Positions 45,962 to 56,126 of a DNA stretch of 64,000 bases are shown one piece after another. Numbering within the stretch: position 1 is the first letter of the stretch; each line of letters begins with the position of its first letter. A program made the translations under genes and the position numbers. Source of the stretch: Candidatus Phytoplasma asteris (GTDB lineage Bacteria > Bacillota_I > Bacilli_A > Acholeplasmatales > Acholeplasmataceae). A model generated the notes under the pieces. That model was not told the DNA's origin. It did no database searches and saw only the letters and a program-made list of their open reading frames with translations. The stretch is from positions 434,001 to 498,000 of the forward strand of contig NZ_CP128414.1 in NCBI RefSeq assembly GCF_038505995.1. The letters are read 5' to 3'.

Positions 45962-46360
45962 TTGGACCGCAACAAAATTAATGAATTAAAAGAAATAAAA
46001 AAAGAGATTGAAGATTATCATATAAAAATTGAACAATTACAAAGAAAAATCGCTACTAAAGAAAAAGACCCCAAAATAGAACAATATCAAAAGGAATATG
46101 ATGAACATATTAAAAATTTTAATTTATATCAGCAACAAATGAGGGGAATAACACCAGAAAAGGAATTACAAACTAAAATCGAAGCCGAGTTAGCTGCAAA
46201 ACAAAAAGCAATTAAGGCAAAAAATAATCTAGAAACTGAAATTAAAAGAGACAAGATAAAATTAGATTATGCCTTAAAAGAACAACAAAATCTTTATAAT
46301 GTAATATACAAAGAATTATCTCCCAAAGGAAAAGAAGAATTAGACAAAAATACTAAATAA
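45962..46360 (+). CDS. Coiled-coil accessory protein, 132 aa
   Basis: Start by TTG at 45962 and no ATG in frame nearby. Almost wholly coiled coil (KIEQLQRKIATKEK, NNLETEIKRDKIKLDYALKEQQNLYNVIYKELS). Resembles the coiled-coil parts of PMU-A membrane proteins in composition only. The missing ATG and small gap suggest either a non-AUG start or that it was once the 3' part of the gene before it. Terminator follows. Confidence 0.45.
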   Translation: MDRNKINELKEIKKEIEDYHIKIEQLQRKIATKEKDPKIEQYQKEYDEHIKNFNLYQQQMRGITPEKELQTKIEAELAAKQKAIKAKNNLETEIKRDKIKLDYALKEQQNLYNVIYKELSPKGKEELDKNTK

Positions 46361-46394
46361 CAATTGATTAACTAAACAATCCATATATAAAGAT

Positions 46395-46428
46395 AAAAAC
46401 TATTTTCATTAAGAAAATAGTTTTTTTT
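46395..46428 (+). terminator. Terminator of the accessory islet
   Basis: AAAAACTATTTTC, loop ATTAA, GAAAATAGTTTTT with further T. It also has an A-run for the opposite strand, where the 83-aa gene ends. Confidence 0.85.
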
Positions 46429-46449
46429 ATATCTTAGATTAAATTTTAA

Positions 46450-46701
46450 TTATTTCTTTATTTGTTCCCAAACAGTAGCAGATATATAATATAAAGGAAT
46501 TGAACACAAACAAACAACAACACCCCAAGATAATAAATTAGAAAAACTAAAGTTAAAACCTTTTTTATTTGATTTAATATTTTTATTATCTTTGGTTAAT
46601 TTCGTTTTATTATTATATTTCTTACTTTGTTTTAAATCATTATTGTTTTGTTTTTTCTTTTTCTTATTATCATTATTCTTATTATTTTTATTTGTTTTCA
46701 T
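46450..46701 (-). CDS. Tail-anchored basic protein, 83 aa
   Basis: First 48 residues almost only K, N and D (MKTNKNNKNNDNKKKKKQNN...), then one membrane helix (about 58-76, LLSWGVVVCLCSIPLYYISA). A C-terminal anchor with a basic cytoplasmic arm resembles the N-terminus of the PMU-A 285-aa protein in style. ATG start with AAGGAAAGAAAATAGGG. No family. Confidence 0.5.
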   Translation of the reverse strand: MKTNKNNKNNDNKKKKKQNNNDLKQSKKYNNKTKLTKDNKNIKSNKKGFNFSFSNLLSWGVVVCLCSIPLYYISATVWEQIKK

Positions 46702-46853
46702 TACCCTATTTTCTTTCCTTAATATATGTCATTATAATTTATAATCAAGTCAAAGACTTACTTATATTTTAACTGGAAATAAGTTTTTTTCAACAATTTA
46801 TTGCAACAAAATTAATTTATTACTAAAATACTTCCAAATTACCAAAATACTGG

Positions 46854-46859
46854 TATAAT
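46854..46859 (+). promoter_or_regulatory. -10 box of the DEAD-box helicase promoter
   Basis: TATAAT with TTCCAA at 46832-46837 and a 16-base spacer. AAGGAGG and the TTG start follow. Confidence 0.55.
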
Positions 46860-46885
46860 ATATATGATTTAAGGAGGTTTTTAAC

Positions 46886-48388
46886 TTGCAAAACTATATT
46901 AAAAAAAAAATATTACAACTTCAATTCCAAACTTTAACTCCCATCCAAAAAGAAGTCTTTTCACAATTTGAAAAACCAGGTAATCTAGTAGGAATTGCTC
47001 CTACAGGAACAGGCAAAACCCATGCTTATCTTTTACCGATATTAAGTAAAATTGATTTCCAAAAACCATTTACTCAAGCAATTATTTTAGTCCCTACCAA
47101 TGATTTAGTATTTCAAGTATGGGAAATGTTTAAACAAATTGAAAAAACTAATTTTACCAAAATTCTTTACGGAGGAATGGATAAACAAAAAGCAATTGCT
47201 ACTTTTGAAAAAAAACAACCTCCATTAATTATTGCAACTCCCGATAAGTTATTAGAATACGCGTTTAAACTAAAAAAAATTAACTTAAAATATGTATCTT
47301 ATTTAGTCCTTGATGAAGCTGATATGATGTTTGATGAGGTATTTTTAACTTCCCTAGACCCTTTAATTAATCATCTTAAAGCCAAAATTTTATTATTTTC
47401 AGCTACCATTACCGAACAATTAAAACCTTTTATTAATCGTTATTTTGGTAAATCTACTTTTATTGATGTTTATAAACAAAGTAATCTTAATCGTACTTTT
47501 TATTTATTAGAAACAACTACAAGCAGAATGCAGACCTTAATTCATCTTACCAAAGTCCTTAATCCTTATTTAGCACTCGTATTTGTCAATGAAAAAAAAG
47601 AACAAGAATTAGTATTTCAAACTTTACAAAATGACAGTCTCAAATTGCTTAATTACAACTCTGCTTTATCAGTTAAACAAAGAAAACAAAGCCTTAAAGC
47701 TATCCATAAATTAAAATATCAGTACGTAATTGCATCAGATCTTGCAGCTAGAGGAATTGATTTTGATGCTTCTTGTGTTATTCACTACAACTTACCTTCA
47801 CACCTTGAATTTTTTTTCCACAGAAGTGGTAGAACATCAAGAATGGGCAAAAAAGGTGAAATCATTGTTTTGTACGACCCCCAAGACATTAAACAAAAAG
47901 ACAAAATTAATAAATTAATTCAATTAGGAATTACTTTTCATCAAGCCTCTTTAAATAAAGATGGTTTTATAAGAACTCAAAATTACAAAACTATTACAAC
48001 TACCAAAACTGATAAGCCAAATAAAAACAATAAAAATACCAAAAACATTCAAAAAAATCAAAACAATCAAACTAACCAAAAAAACAATTACAACCAATCT
48101 AGCCAATCTAGCCAAAAACAATTTTTCAAACAAAACAAATTTACCAAAGAATCCAAACTTCCTAAAAAAGAAAATAATAAAGATTATACTTTGGAAACAC
48201 CAAATAAAACTCAAAACACAGTCCAAGAAACAAACAACAACAAAAAAACTAAAAGCAAACAAGTAAAACCCAATTATAAGAAAAAGAACCAAAAAGAAAA
48301 CCAATCCCCCAAAAGCAAAAGTACTTTTTTGCAAACAAAATTCAAACCAAAAGCCAAATACAAATCACAAAAACCATCAAAAAAATAA
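46886..48388 (+). CDS. deaD: DEAD-box ATP-dependent RNA helicase
   Basis: 500 aa. Starts with TTG set by a perfect AAGGAGG 8 bases upstream. Motifs: Q-like LTPIQKEV, GIAPTGTGKTHAYLL (I), PTNDLVFQV (Ia), LVLDEADMMF (II), LLFSATI (III), VIASDLAARGIDF (V), HRSGRTSRMGKKG (VI). The last 120 residues are a low-complexity basic tail rich in K, N, Q and T, typical for RNA-binding extensions. Remodels structured RNA, likely in ribosome assembly or mRNA turnover. The exact paralogue (CshA, DeaD) cannot be told. Confidence 0.93.
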   Translation: MQNYIKKKILQLQFQTLTPIQKEVFSQFEKPGNLVGIAPTGTGKTHAYLLPILSKIDFQKPFTQAIILVPTNDLVFQVWEMFKQIEKTNFTKILYGGMDKQKAIATFEKKQPPLIIATPDKLLEYAFKLKKINLKYVSYLVLDEADMMFDEVFLTSLDPLINHLKAKILLFSATITEQLKPFINRYFGKSTFIDVYKQSNLNRTFYLLETTTSRMQTLIHLTKVLNPYLALVFVNEKKEQELVFQTLQNDSLKLLNYNSALSVKQRKQSLKAIHKLKYQYVIASDLAARGIDFDASCVIHYNLPSHLEFFFHRSGRTSRMGKKGEIIVLYDPQDIKQKDKINKLIQLGITFHQASLNKDGFIRTQNYKTITTTKTDKPNKNNKNTKNIQKNQNNQTNQKNNYNQSSQSSQKQFFKQNKFTKESKLPKKENNKDYTLETPNKTQNTVQETNNNKKTKSKQVKPNYKKKNQKENQSPKSKSTFLQTKFKPKAKYKSQKPSKK

Positions 48389-48480
48389 ATTAACGAATTA
48401 CAAAACTAATTATCAAGAAAAAACTAAACTAATTTATAACTAATAAATCAAAAAAACAAACCAATAAAGGAGCTTTTATC

Positions 48481-49359
48481 ATGTTATTTTTGGGAAGCCA
48501 TGTTGCTATGAAAAAACCACATAATTTTCAAGGAGCCATCCAAACTGCCATTTCTTATGGTGCTAATGCTTTGATGGTTTATAGCGGTGCTCCACAAAAT
48601 ACGATAAGAACCAAAACCGAAGAATTAAAAATTAAACAAGCCTTAGAAATTGTCCAAAACAACAATTTATCTTTAAATAATTTGGTAGGGCACGCTCCTT
48701 ATATTATCAATCTTGCTAATCCCGACGAGACTAAAAGGGCTTTTGCAATTGATTTTTTATCCCAAGAATTAGAACGTTTTGCAGCAATGAAAATTAATAA
48801 AATGGTTTTACATCCAGGAAACTATCTCAAAACAAACCCCCAAGAAGGAATTAGTTTAATTGCTCAAAGCCTTGATTTAATTTTTGAAAAAACCAAACAT
48901 TTAAAAACCCAAGTTGCCTTAGAAACTATGGCAGGCAAGGGAACTGAAATTGGGAAAAACCTAGAAGAATTGCAACAAATAAGAACCCAAGTTAAAAACA
49001 ACACAAGAGTTTCTTTTTGTCTTGATACTTGTCATCTTTTTGATGCTGGCTATGATTTAAAAGAAAACTTAGAAGAAATTATCCAAAAGATAGATTCCAT
49101 TTTAGGATTTCAAAATATCTCTGTAATTCATATTAACGACTCTAAAAACGAATGTAATAGTCACAAAGACCGCCATGAAAACATCGGTTTTGGCAAAATC
49201 GGTTTTGAAACTTTACTCAAAATTATCTATCATCGTGCTTTTGCTTGTATCCCTAAAATTTTAGAAACTCCCTATATCAATGACAAAGCACCTTATAAAC
49301 GCGAAATTGAAATGATTAAAGCCAAAGCTTTTAACCCCGAATTAAAAAAATTATTTTAA
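48481..49359 (+). CDS. nfo: Endonuclease IV (AP endonuclease)
   Basis: 292-aa TIM barrel with a three-zinc site; cuts abasic DNA in base-excision repair. Conserved metal-binding motifs: [71 protein letters not shown] and KILETPY. ATG start, AAAGGAGC upstream. Stands 92 bp after the helicase. Confidence 0.96.
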
Positions 49360-49526
49360 AAAACAAACTAATCATTAAAACAAGTTTGAAAAAATCCAAA
49401 ATCACTTATAATTAATATTGGTGTTTATTGTTTATTAAAATATTTTCTAAAACTATTTTAGACTTTCAATATAGCATTTTAATAATGTTGAACATCGAAA
49501 AATACAATTATTAGTGAGGTTTTAAA

Positions 49527-49733
49527 ATCATCGATAAAAAACAAATTATAAGCAATACATTTTCTTTTTGGAACACATTAAATCCCAATTATCAAATGAT
49601 AATTATTGCTTTTATCATCGGATTATTTTTTTTCTTTTTACATAGTATCATCAAAATAATTATTGGTATTATTTTATTAATTTTAATATTAAAATTTGGT
49701 TTAAAAGTTGATTTTTTAAGAAATATTAACTAA
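49527..49733 (+). CDS. Small membrane protein with non-AUG start, 68 aa
   Basis: An open frame ends with TAA at 49733 and reads IDKKQIISNTFSFWNTLNPN, then a very hydrophobic stretch (IIIAFIIGLFFFFLHSIIKI, then IIGIILLILILKFGL). No ATG, GTG or TTG starts it; GTGAGG lies 7 bases before ATC 49527 and 10 before the next ATC. An AUC start is proposed. Two membrane helices, no family. Confidence 0.45.
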   Translation: MIDKKQIISNTFSFWNTLNPNYQMIIIAFIIGLFFFFLHSIIKIIIGIILLILILKFGLKVDFLRNIN

Positions 49734-49789
49734 CCTTACCAAACTAGATAAAATATTTACTTTCTAATTAAAAAAATAATTTATTATTT

Positions 49790-49825
49790 AACAACTCTTT
49801 TGCAAATTAAAGGGTTGTTTTTTTA
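49790..49825 (+). terminator. Terminator after the 68-aa gene
   Basis: AACAACTCTTT/AAAGGGTTGTTTTTTT with one G-U pair; loop TGCAAATT. Confidence 0.8.
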
Positions 49826-50252
49826 ATTTTAATTAGGAATACCAAAATATAAAAAGAGTACTTTTTAACATTTAGGCTATTTTTTAATATTATTTAATAA
49901 AAATTTATGAATAAAAAAATGCATAAATGCATTTAAAAACATTTTATTACTAAAATTAACCCAAACCAAACCCAACAACAAAAATTTTTTTGCAATTCTT
50001 AATATTTTTCTATCTAATTTACAAATACCAAAATAAGTATCTTAACTTTTTTCAAACAAAAATTATAAAAAATGCTATAATAGTTTTATAAAATATGTTT
50101 ATATATCTTAAAATATCAAAAATGTTTATCAAAAAATTAACGAGACAAATTTTAGGTAAAAAGTTTTTAATAATTTCATTATTTTATCATTTATTGTCAT
50201 CATTCAGGAATCATTTTTTATTTTACAATCCAAAAAGAAAGGAACTGCAATC
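49826..50252. other. AT-rich gap before argS
   Basis: About 430 bp, no gene. Contains AAATGCATAAATGCATTTAAAAACATTT, a run of short palindromes (ATGCAT), and TATAATAG at about 50076 as a possible argS -10 box. AAAGGAACTGC precedes argS. Confidence 0.45.
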
Positions 50253-51926
50253 ATGAATTTACAAACCACTAAAAGCAAAATCCAAAATGCAATCCAAAAA
50301 GTTTTATTAGAAGAATTAATTTTACAAGAACAACTGGAAAATGACAAATTTGATTTTTCTTTACCTTTGTTTGCTTATGCCAAAAAAACAAAAACTAACC
50401 CTCATATTATTTTTGAAAATATCAAAAAAAACCTTGTCAAAATAAACGAAATCCAAGAATTAATGTTTTTAAACGGTTTTTTAAATATCAAACTTAAAAG
50501 AGCTTCATTAGCTTACGAAATATTACTCAAAATCAACGAATTACAAGCTAATTATGGCAATTTTCCCAATCAAAATCAAATCATAGTTATTGATTATTCT
50601 TCTCCTAATATTGCTAAAAACTTTTCTGTTGGTCATCTGCGTTCTACTGTTATTGGAAACGCTCTCAAAAATATTTATCAAAAATTAGGTTTTGAGGTAG
50701 TAGGAATCAATCACTTAGGAGACTGGGGAACCCAATTTGGTAAAATGATTGTAGCTTATCAAAAATGGGGCAACAAAGAAAAAATCCTAAAAGACCCAAT
50801 TAACGAACTACAAAAATTATATGTTTTTTTTCATCAACAAGCCAAAACCAATCCTGAATTAAACGAACAAGCCAATTTTGCTTTTTTACAATTAGAACAA
50901 CAAAACCAAAAATATCTCGATTTGTGGAAATGGTTCCGCGAAGTGTCTTTACAAGAATTTTGCAAAATTTATGATATTTTGGGGATTTCATTTGATTTTT
51001 TCTTGGGAGAATCTTTTTATAATGACAAAATCGCTCCTCTTTTTGAAGAATTAGAACAAAAAAAACTTTTAAAAGAAGAAGACCAAGTTTTGCTTATAGA
51101 ACTTGATAATTTACCTCCTGGTTTAGTGAAAAAAACTAATGGCAGCACCTTGTATTTAACAAGAGATCTAACTACTTTTAAATATCGTTTTAACACTTTT
51201 AATTGTCAAAATGTTTTATATGTTGTAGGCAACGAACAAAAACTTTACTTTAAACAATTAGCCCAAATAATTGAAAAAATGGGATACTGTGACACTAAAA
51301 TAAAACACATTAATTTTGGTTTAGTTTTGATGGATGGCAAAAAAATTTCTACTAGACATCACAAATTTACTACCTTAATTGAAGTAATTAATCAAGCTAC
51401 TATTTTAGCCCAAAAAATCATTGAAGAAAAAAATCCTCATTTATCAAATCTTAACCAAACTGCACGCAAAATCGCTGTAGGAGCCATCATTTTTAACGAC
51501 CTTAAAAACGATAGACATCTAGATATTGATTTTAATTTAGAAACTATTTTACAATTTAAAGGACAAACAGGACCTTATCTTCAATACACAGCAGCACGTC
51601 TAAATTCCCTTTTAAACAAAGAAAAACTAGACACAAACTTAATTGACAAAACCATTTATCAAAAAGACCATTATTTTATTTTAGTAAAATTATTAGACCA
51701 GTTTCCTTTAATTTTGCAAAAAGCCCAAAAAGACAATATGCCAAGTATTTTGGCAAGATATATGTTAAAAATAACTCAAAATGTTAACTTTTTATATTCA
51801 CAAGAAAAGATTTTAACAGATGATAAAACCACTACAAACACTAATCTTTTATTAATCCAAGCAGTTTTTATCACTCTTAAAGAAAGTTTAAGAATTTTAG
51901 GGGTTCCTTTTTTAGAAAATATGTAG
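50253..51926 (+). CDS. argS: Arginyl-tRNA synthetase
   Basis: 557-aa class I synthetase that charges tRNA-Arg. The HIGH motif appears as VGHLRSTVIG preceded by SSPNIAKNF (about residues 120-138); NHLGDWGTQFGK is the ArgS-specific segment; the KMSK loop is KKISTRHHKFT; the anticodon-binding domain with LQYTAARLNSLL follows. The N-terminal Add-1 domain is present. ATG start with AAAGGAACTGC. Single gene. Confidence 0.97.
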   Translation: MNLQTTKSKIQNAIQKVLLEELILQEQLENDKFDFSLPLFAYAKKTKTNPHIIFENIKKNLVKINEIQELMFLNGFLNIKLKRASLAYEILLKINELQANYGNFPNQNQIIVIDYSSPNIAKNFSVGHLRSTVIGNALKNIYQKLGFEVVGINHLGDWGTQFGKMIVAYQKWGNKEKILKDPINELQKLYVFFHQQAKTNPELNEQANFAFLQLEQQNQKYLDLWKWFREVSLQEFCKIYDILGISFDFFLGESFYNDKIAPLFEELEQKKLLKEEDQVLLIELDNLPPGLVKKTNGSTLYLTRDLTTFKYRFNTFNCQNVLYVVGNEQKLYFKQLAQIIEKMGYCDTKIKHINFGLVLMDGKKISTRHHKFTTLIEVINQATILAQKIIEEKNPHLSNLNQTARKIAVGAIIFNDLKNDRHLDIDFNLETILQFKGQTGPYLQYTAARLNSLLNKEKLDTNLIDKTIYQKDHYFILVKLLDQFPLILQKAQKDNMPSILARYMLKITQNVNFLYSQEKILTDDKTTTNTNLLLIQAVFITLKESLRILGVPFLENM

Positions 51927-51976
51927 TAATTTTTAAAAAATACCTTATTTTTCATAAAACAATTAAATCCCAAAGA

Positions 51977-51999
51977 AAAGTCTGCAAAGACTTTTTTTA
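51977..51999 (+). terminator. argS terminator
   Basis: AAAGTCT, loop GCAA, AGACTTTTTTT. Confidence 0.78.
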
Positions 52000-52113
52000 T
52001 TTTGTTAAAATTAAATATTTTTATTTTGGCTTGGAAAATCAAATCCACAAATCCAAAACTAAAAAACTAAAAAAAGAAAACCCAAACAACCACCCAATAA
52101 TTAAAAGAAGGAA

Positions 52114-53973
52114 GTGATTATTTTCATTAATAAAAAACATTTTTTTAAAAACATTTTCCAAAATACCAATAAAACCCAAATGTTAAAAATTACTGCATTA
52201 TTAATTAGTTTTTTATTTTTAATATGGCTGAATTTATCCATATTTGGATATTTCCATATAAAAAATAATTCCAAAAAGAAAACCATTTTAAAAGTAGGAG
52301 TTAACAACAATTCTGCTCCTAATGTTTTTAAAGTTTTAGAACAAAATGAGGGAAAGAAGGCCAAAAAAGCTGTAAACGGTGAATATATAGCGGGTTTTGA
52401 TATTGATTTAATCAATAATATAGCTGATAAACTAGATTTAGAATTAGAATTTCATGTCTTTGATTTTGCAGGACTTCTTAATGCCTTAGAACAAGAAACA
52501 ATTGACATCGCAGCTGCGTCTTTGAGTATTACAGACAAAAGAAAAGAAAAATACGATGTTTCTAAAGCCTATATGCAAACTGGAACCAGCATAGTAGTAA
52601 GAAACAAAAGATTTGATGATTTATTGGATAATTTAAGAAAACAACAAGAGCCAAACAATAACAAAGAAATAAAAATAAATTATAATGAATTTTGCCAAAA
52701 ATTAAAAGATTTAGGAAAAGAAAAACCCATTAAATTTATAACATTTCTAAATACTGTTGCAATCCCAGTAATTGAAAAAATCAAATCAGATACTAATAAA
52801 GAAAAAGAATATGTCATCAAAAATAAAGAATTAACAAGTTCATCTGCATGTTTTACTGATATTTTACAAGGAAAATCAGATATGTTTATAACAGATAATT
52901 GTTTAGCTAGATGGGCTTATGAAATAAATCAAGATTTGACATATTTTGATGTGCATTCTGATAACTTAGAACATTCTACTTGTCCCCAAGGTTTAGGAAT
53001 ATTTTTTCCTAAAAAAAATGATGAAGATAGAAGAATACCAAATTTACAAGAAAAGATAAATGCAGCGTTGGTAAAATTGGATTTAGTTAAAAAAGATGAA
53101 AAAGGCGAATTCCAAGACATCATAGACTTAAAGAAAAAAAATCATGAATTAAAAGAAACTAGTAAAGAAGAAGTTAGTTCAGAAGATAAAAATAAAATAG
53201 AAGAAATAGAAAAAAAAGTAAAAAAACGACTAGATGAAGTCTTTAATGAAAACAAAGAAACAATTGAACTACCAACAAAAAAGATTTTCATCCAAGCCCA
53301 AAAAACCATTCCATCTTATCTAAAAGGACTCAAAACTACTTTAATTTTAGCTATTGACAGTCTTATTGTTGGCTTTTTATTAGCTATTATATGCACTTTA
53401 ATTAAAAATATAAAATTAGATTATCACAAAAATAATTTCTTGATAGTTGCTATAATAAAAATATTAAATACTTCCATAAATGCTTTGTTTTTTGTCTTAA
53501 AGGGCATTCCTGTAGCCGCTCAAGCAATGTTTATTTATTACAGTATTACTTTTCTTTTTAAAGGAAATTTTAATCCTTTACACGCAGGAATTTTTGTTTT
53601 AATACTTAATTCTTTAGCAAGTATTACAATGATTTTGATGCAAAATATTAAATTCTTAGATAAAGGACAAATTGAAGCTGCTCATTCTTTGGGGATGAAC
53701 CAAAAGCAAGTTTTTCTCTCTATTGTCTTTCCTCAAACTTTAAAAAGGTCAGTTCCTTTTATTTTGCAACAATTAATCACAAACATTAAGGATAGTTCTT
53801 TTTTTGCCATTATAGGAGTTGCCGAACTTTCTTGGAAAGCACAAAGCAATATGGGAGCTACCTTAAATCCAATCTTGCCTTTTGTAATGATATCTTGTTT
53901 TTATTTAATAATTATTAGTATGACTGTTTTTTTAAGCAAAATGTTAGAAAAAAATATTAAATTGAAAAAATAA
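52114..53973 (+). CDS. Amino-acid ABC transporter, binding protein-permease fusion, copy 1
   Basis: About 619 aa. A membrane helix (about 24-45), then a cluster-3 amino-acid binding domain (LKVGVNNNSAPNVFKV, EYIAGFDIDLINNIADKL, VFDFAGLLNALE, SLSITDKRKEKYDVSKAY), a long K/E linker, and a GlnP/ArtQ-type permease (KGLKTTLILAIDSLIVGFLL, KGIPVAAQAMFIYY, EAAHSLGMNQKQVFLSIVFPQ = EAA loop). Polar amino acids are the family's substrates; the exact one is unknown. No ATPase lies in this cluster. AAGGAAGTGAT lies so close to the GTG that the real start may be ATT at 52126. Confidence 0.88.
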   Translation: MIIFINKKHFFKNIFQNTNKTQMLKITALLISFLFLIWLNLSIFGYFHIKNNSKKKTILKVGVNNNSAPNVFKVLEQNEGKKAKKAVNGEYIAGFDIDLINNIADKLDLELEFHVFDFAGLLNALEQETIDIAAASLSITDKRKEKYDVSKAYMQTGTSIVVRNKRFDDLLDNLRKQQEPNNNKEIKINYNEFCQKLKDLGKEKPIKFITFLNTVAIPVIEKIKSDTNKEKEYVIKNKELTSSSACFTDILQGKSDMFITDNCLARWAYEINQDLTYFDVHSDNLEHSTCPQGLGIFFPKKNDEDRRIPNLQEKINAALVKLDLVKKDEKGEFQDIIDLKKKNHELKETSKEEVSSEDKNKIEEIEKKVKKRLDEVFNENKETIELPTKKIFIQAQKTIPSYLKGLKTTLILAIDSLIVGFLLAIICTLIKNIKLDYHKNNFLIVAIIKILNTSINALFFVLKGIPVAAQAMFIYYSITFLFKGNFNPLHAGIFVLILNSLASITMILMQNIKFLDKGQIEAAHSLGMNQKQVFLSIVFPQTLKRSVPFILQQLITNIKDSSFFAIIGVAELSWKAQSNMGATLNPILPFVMISCFYLIIISMTVFLSKMLEKNIKLKK

Positions 53974-53995
53974 AAGAAAAAGAATAGAAAAGGAA

Positions 53996-55825
53996 GTGAA
54001 CAATTTCATTAATTTAATTAATAAAAACTCATTTTTAAAAAATATTTTCCAAAAGAAAAATAATATAAAAATATTCAAAATTATTACATTATCAATTAGC
54101 TCTATATTGTTGGTATGGTTGCATTTTTCAGTATTTGGATGGCATTTTTCAACCAAAACAAAAAAACAAAATCTTCAAAAATATTCCAAAACTTTAAAAG
54201 TAGCAATGACTAATAGTTCTATTCCCAATACTTTTAAAGCTACAAATCAAAAAAACGCTATAAAAGCTACAAATGGCGAATATATAGCAGGATTCGATAT
54301 AGATTTAATCAAGGATGTAGCTGAAAGATTAGAGTATAATTTAGAAATTCATGTCTTTGATTTTGCAGGAGTTCTAACTGCCTTAGAGCAAGGAACTGTA
54401 GATTTGGCAATTACAACTTTAAGTATTACAGACCAAAGAAAAGAAAATTTCATAGTTTCTAAAGCATACACACAAACTGCAACAAGCATGGTAGTAAGAA
54501 AAAAAGATGACAGATTCAAAGAAATAGTTGAAAATAAAAAAATAGAATATAAGGATTTTTGCCAAAAATTAAAAGAAAAAGGTGCACCTCAAAAACCAAT
54601 TAAATTTGTAACAGTTACTAGCACTGCTGCAATCAAAATGATTGAAGATGAAATAACAAATAAAGATGATATCAAATCACATGTTAAAAAAAACAACGAA
54701 TTAACTAGTCCTCCTGCATGTTTTCAAGATGTTTTACAAGGAAAATCAGATATTTTTGTAATAGATAGTTATTTGGCTAGATGTGCTTGTCAAAAAGAAG
54801 ATGACTTAGTATATTTTGATATGACCTCAGATGATTCAAAATATTCTGTTTGTCCTCAAGGTTTAGGGATATTTTTGCCTAAAGGAGAAAAAGAAATCCG
54901 AAGCCTAGAATTAAAAGAAAAAATGGATAAAATTTTATGCGATTTAAAATTAGTTACAAAAGATGAAAACCAAAGTTTACAAGACATTATAGATTTAAAG
55001 GAAAAACGTAAAAATTTAACAAAAGACAACGATAAATACAACCAAATAGACAATAAAATAAAAAAAATAGAAAGTGAATCAGAAACAAGATTAAAAACAG
55101 TTTTTGACAACCACAAAGACATGCTTTCTAAAAGCACTACTTGGCATCAAATCAAAGAAACTTTTCCATCTTATCTAGAAGGACTCAAAACCACTTTAAT
55201 TTTAGCTATTGATGGTCTTATTATTGGTTTTTTATTTGCAACTTCATATACTTTAATTAAAAACTCTCAATCCCATAATAAAATAATATTAAATATTAAC
55301 AAAGGAACAACTTATTTTTTAGATACTTTTTTTTTTATTTTAAAAGGAATTCCTGTAGCTGCCCAAGCAATGCTTGTTTTTTATGGTATTGGTTATCTTT
55401 GCAAAGATCTTTTTGAAATTAAACGTTTGTATGCAGGTCTTTTTGTTTTAGTACTTAATTCTTTGGCAAACATTAATGTAATTTTAATGCAAAATATTAA
55501 ATTCTTAGATAAAGGACAAATTGAAGCCGCTCATTCTTTAGGGATGAACCAAAAGCAAGTTTTTTTCTCTATTATCTTCCCCCAAACTTTAAAAAGATCA
55601 GTGCCTTTTATTATCCAACAATTCATCACAAACATTAAGGATAGTTCTTTTTTTGCCATTATAGGAATTGCCGAACTTTCTTGGCAAGCACAAAGCAATA
55701 TGGGCTCTACCTTTAATCCGATTCTGCCTTTTGTAATGATATCTTGTTTTTATTTAAGCATCATTAGTATTGCTAATTTATTAGATAAAATATTTTCCAA
55801 AAATATCATTAATTTAAATAAGTAA
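53996..55825 (+). CDS. Amino-acid ABC transporter, binding protein-permease fusion, copy 2
   Basis: 609 aa, paralogue of copy 1, 22 bp behind it. Same order: anchor helix (about 22-45), binding domain (GEYIAGFDIDLIKDVAERL, DFAGVLTALEQGTVDLAITT), linker, permease (YLEGLKTTLILAIDGLIIGF, LKGIPVAAQAMLVFYGIGYL, EAAHSLGMNQKQVFFSIIFPQ). The permease part is far better conserved between the copies than the binding domain. That pattern implies different ligand ranges with a common transport route. The GTG and the AAGGAAGTGA site again argue for an ATT start at about 54014. Confidence 0.88.
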   Translation: MNNFINLINKNSFLKNIFQKKNNIKIFKIITLSISSILLVWLHFSVFGWHFSTKTKKQNLQKYSKTLKVAMTNSSIPNTFKATNQKNAIKATNGEYIAGFDIDLIKDVAERLEYNLEIHVFDFAGVLTALEQGTVDLAITTLSITDQRKENFIVSKAYTQTATSMVVRKKDDRFKEIVENKKIEYKDFCQKLKEKGAPQKPIKFVTVTSTAAIKMIEDEITNKDDIKSHVKKNNELTSPPACFQDVLQGKSDIFVIDSYLARCACQKEDDLVYFDMTSDDSKYSVCPQGLGIFLPKGEKEIRSLELKEKMDKILCDLKLVTKDENQSLQDIIDLKEKRKNLTKDNDKYNQIDNKIKKIESESETRLKTVFDNHKDMLSKSTTWHQIKETFPSYLEGLKTTLILAIDGLIIGFLFATSYTLIKNSQSHNKIILNINKGTTYFLDTFFFILKGIPVAAQAMLVFYGIGYLCKDLFEIKRLYAGLFVLVLNSLANINVILMQNIKFLDKGQIEAAHSLGMNQKQVFFSIIFPQTLKRSVPFIIQQFITNIKDSSFFAIIGIAELSWQAQSNMGSTFNPILPFVMISCFYLSIISIANLLDKIFSKNIINLNK

Positions 55826-55852
55826 AAATAGCTGTAAATTAAATATTACTCT

Positions 55853-55882
55853 AAAAAGATCATTTATAATGGTCTTTTTTTA
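55853..55882 (+). terminator. Terminator after copy 2
   Basis: AAAAGATCATT, loop TATA, AATGGTCTTTTTTT with G-U pairs. Confidence 0.72.
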
Positions 55883-56029
55883 TTTGCCAAAAAAACTCTA
55901 TAAGTATAAAAAATAAATGAATTTTAAAAAAATACACTTTTTTTATTTTATTTGATATAATATAAATAAGTATAAATATTTAAGAGTAATTTTAAATATT
56001 TAATAAATTAATGTCGGGAGATAAAAACA

Positions 56030-56095
56030 ATGTTTTGCAATTTTAAATATAAATTACATGTTTATTTTCAAATAGTTGTTTTTATTGTTGTTTGA
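56030..56095 (+). CDS. Leader peptide A1, 21 aa
   Basis: ATG after GGGAGATAAAAACA gives MFCNFKYKLHVYFQIVVFIV then V and TGA. Matches peptide B1 in the NFKYK core and in position. Confidence 0.4.
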   Translation: MFCNFKYKLHVYFQIVVFIVV

Positions 56096-56126
56096 AACTC
56101 AAATCTTATTATATCAGGAGCCTAAA

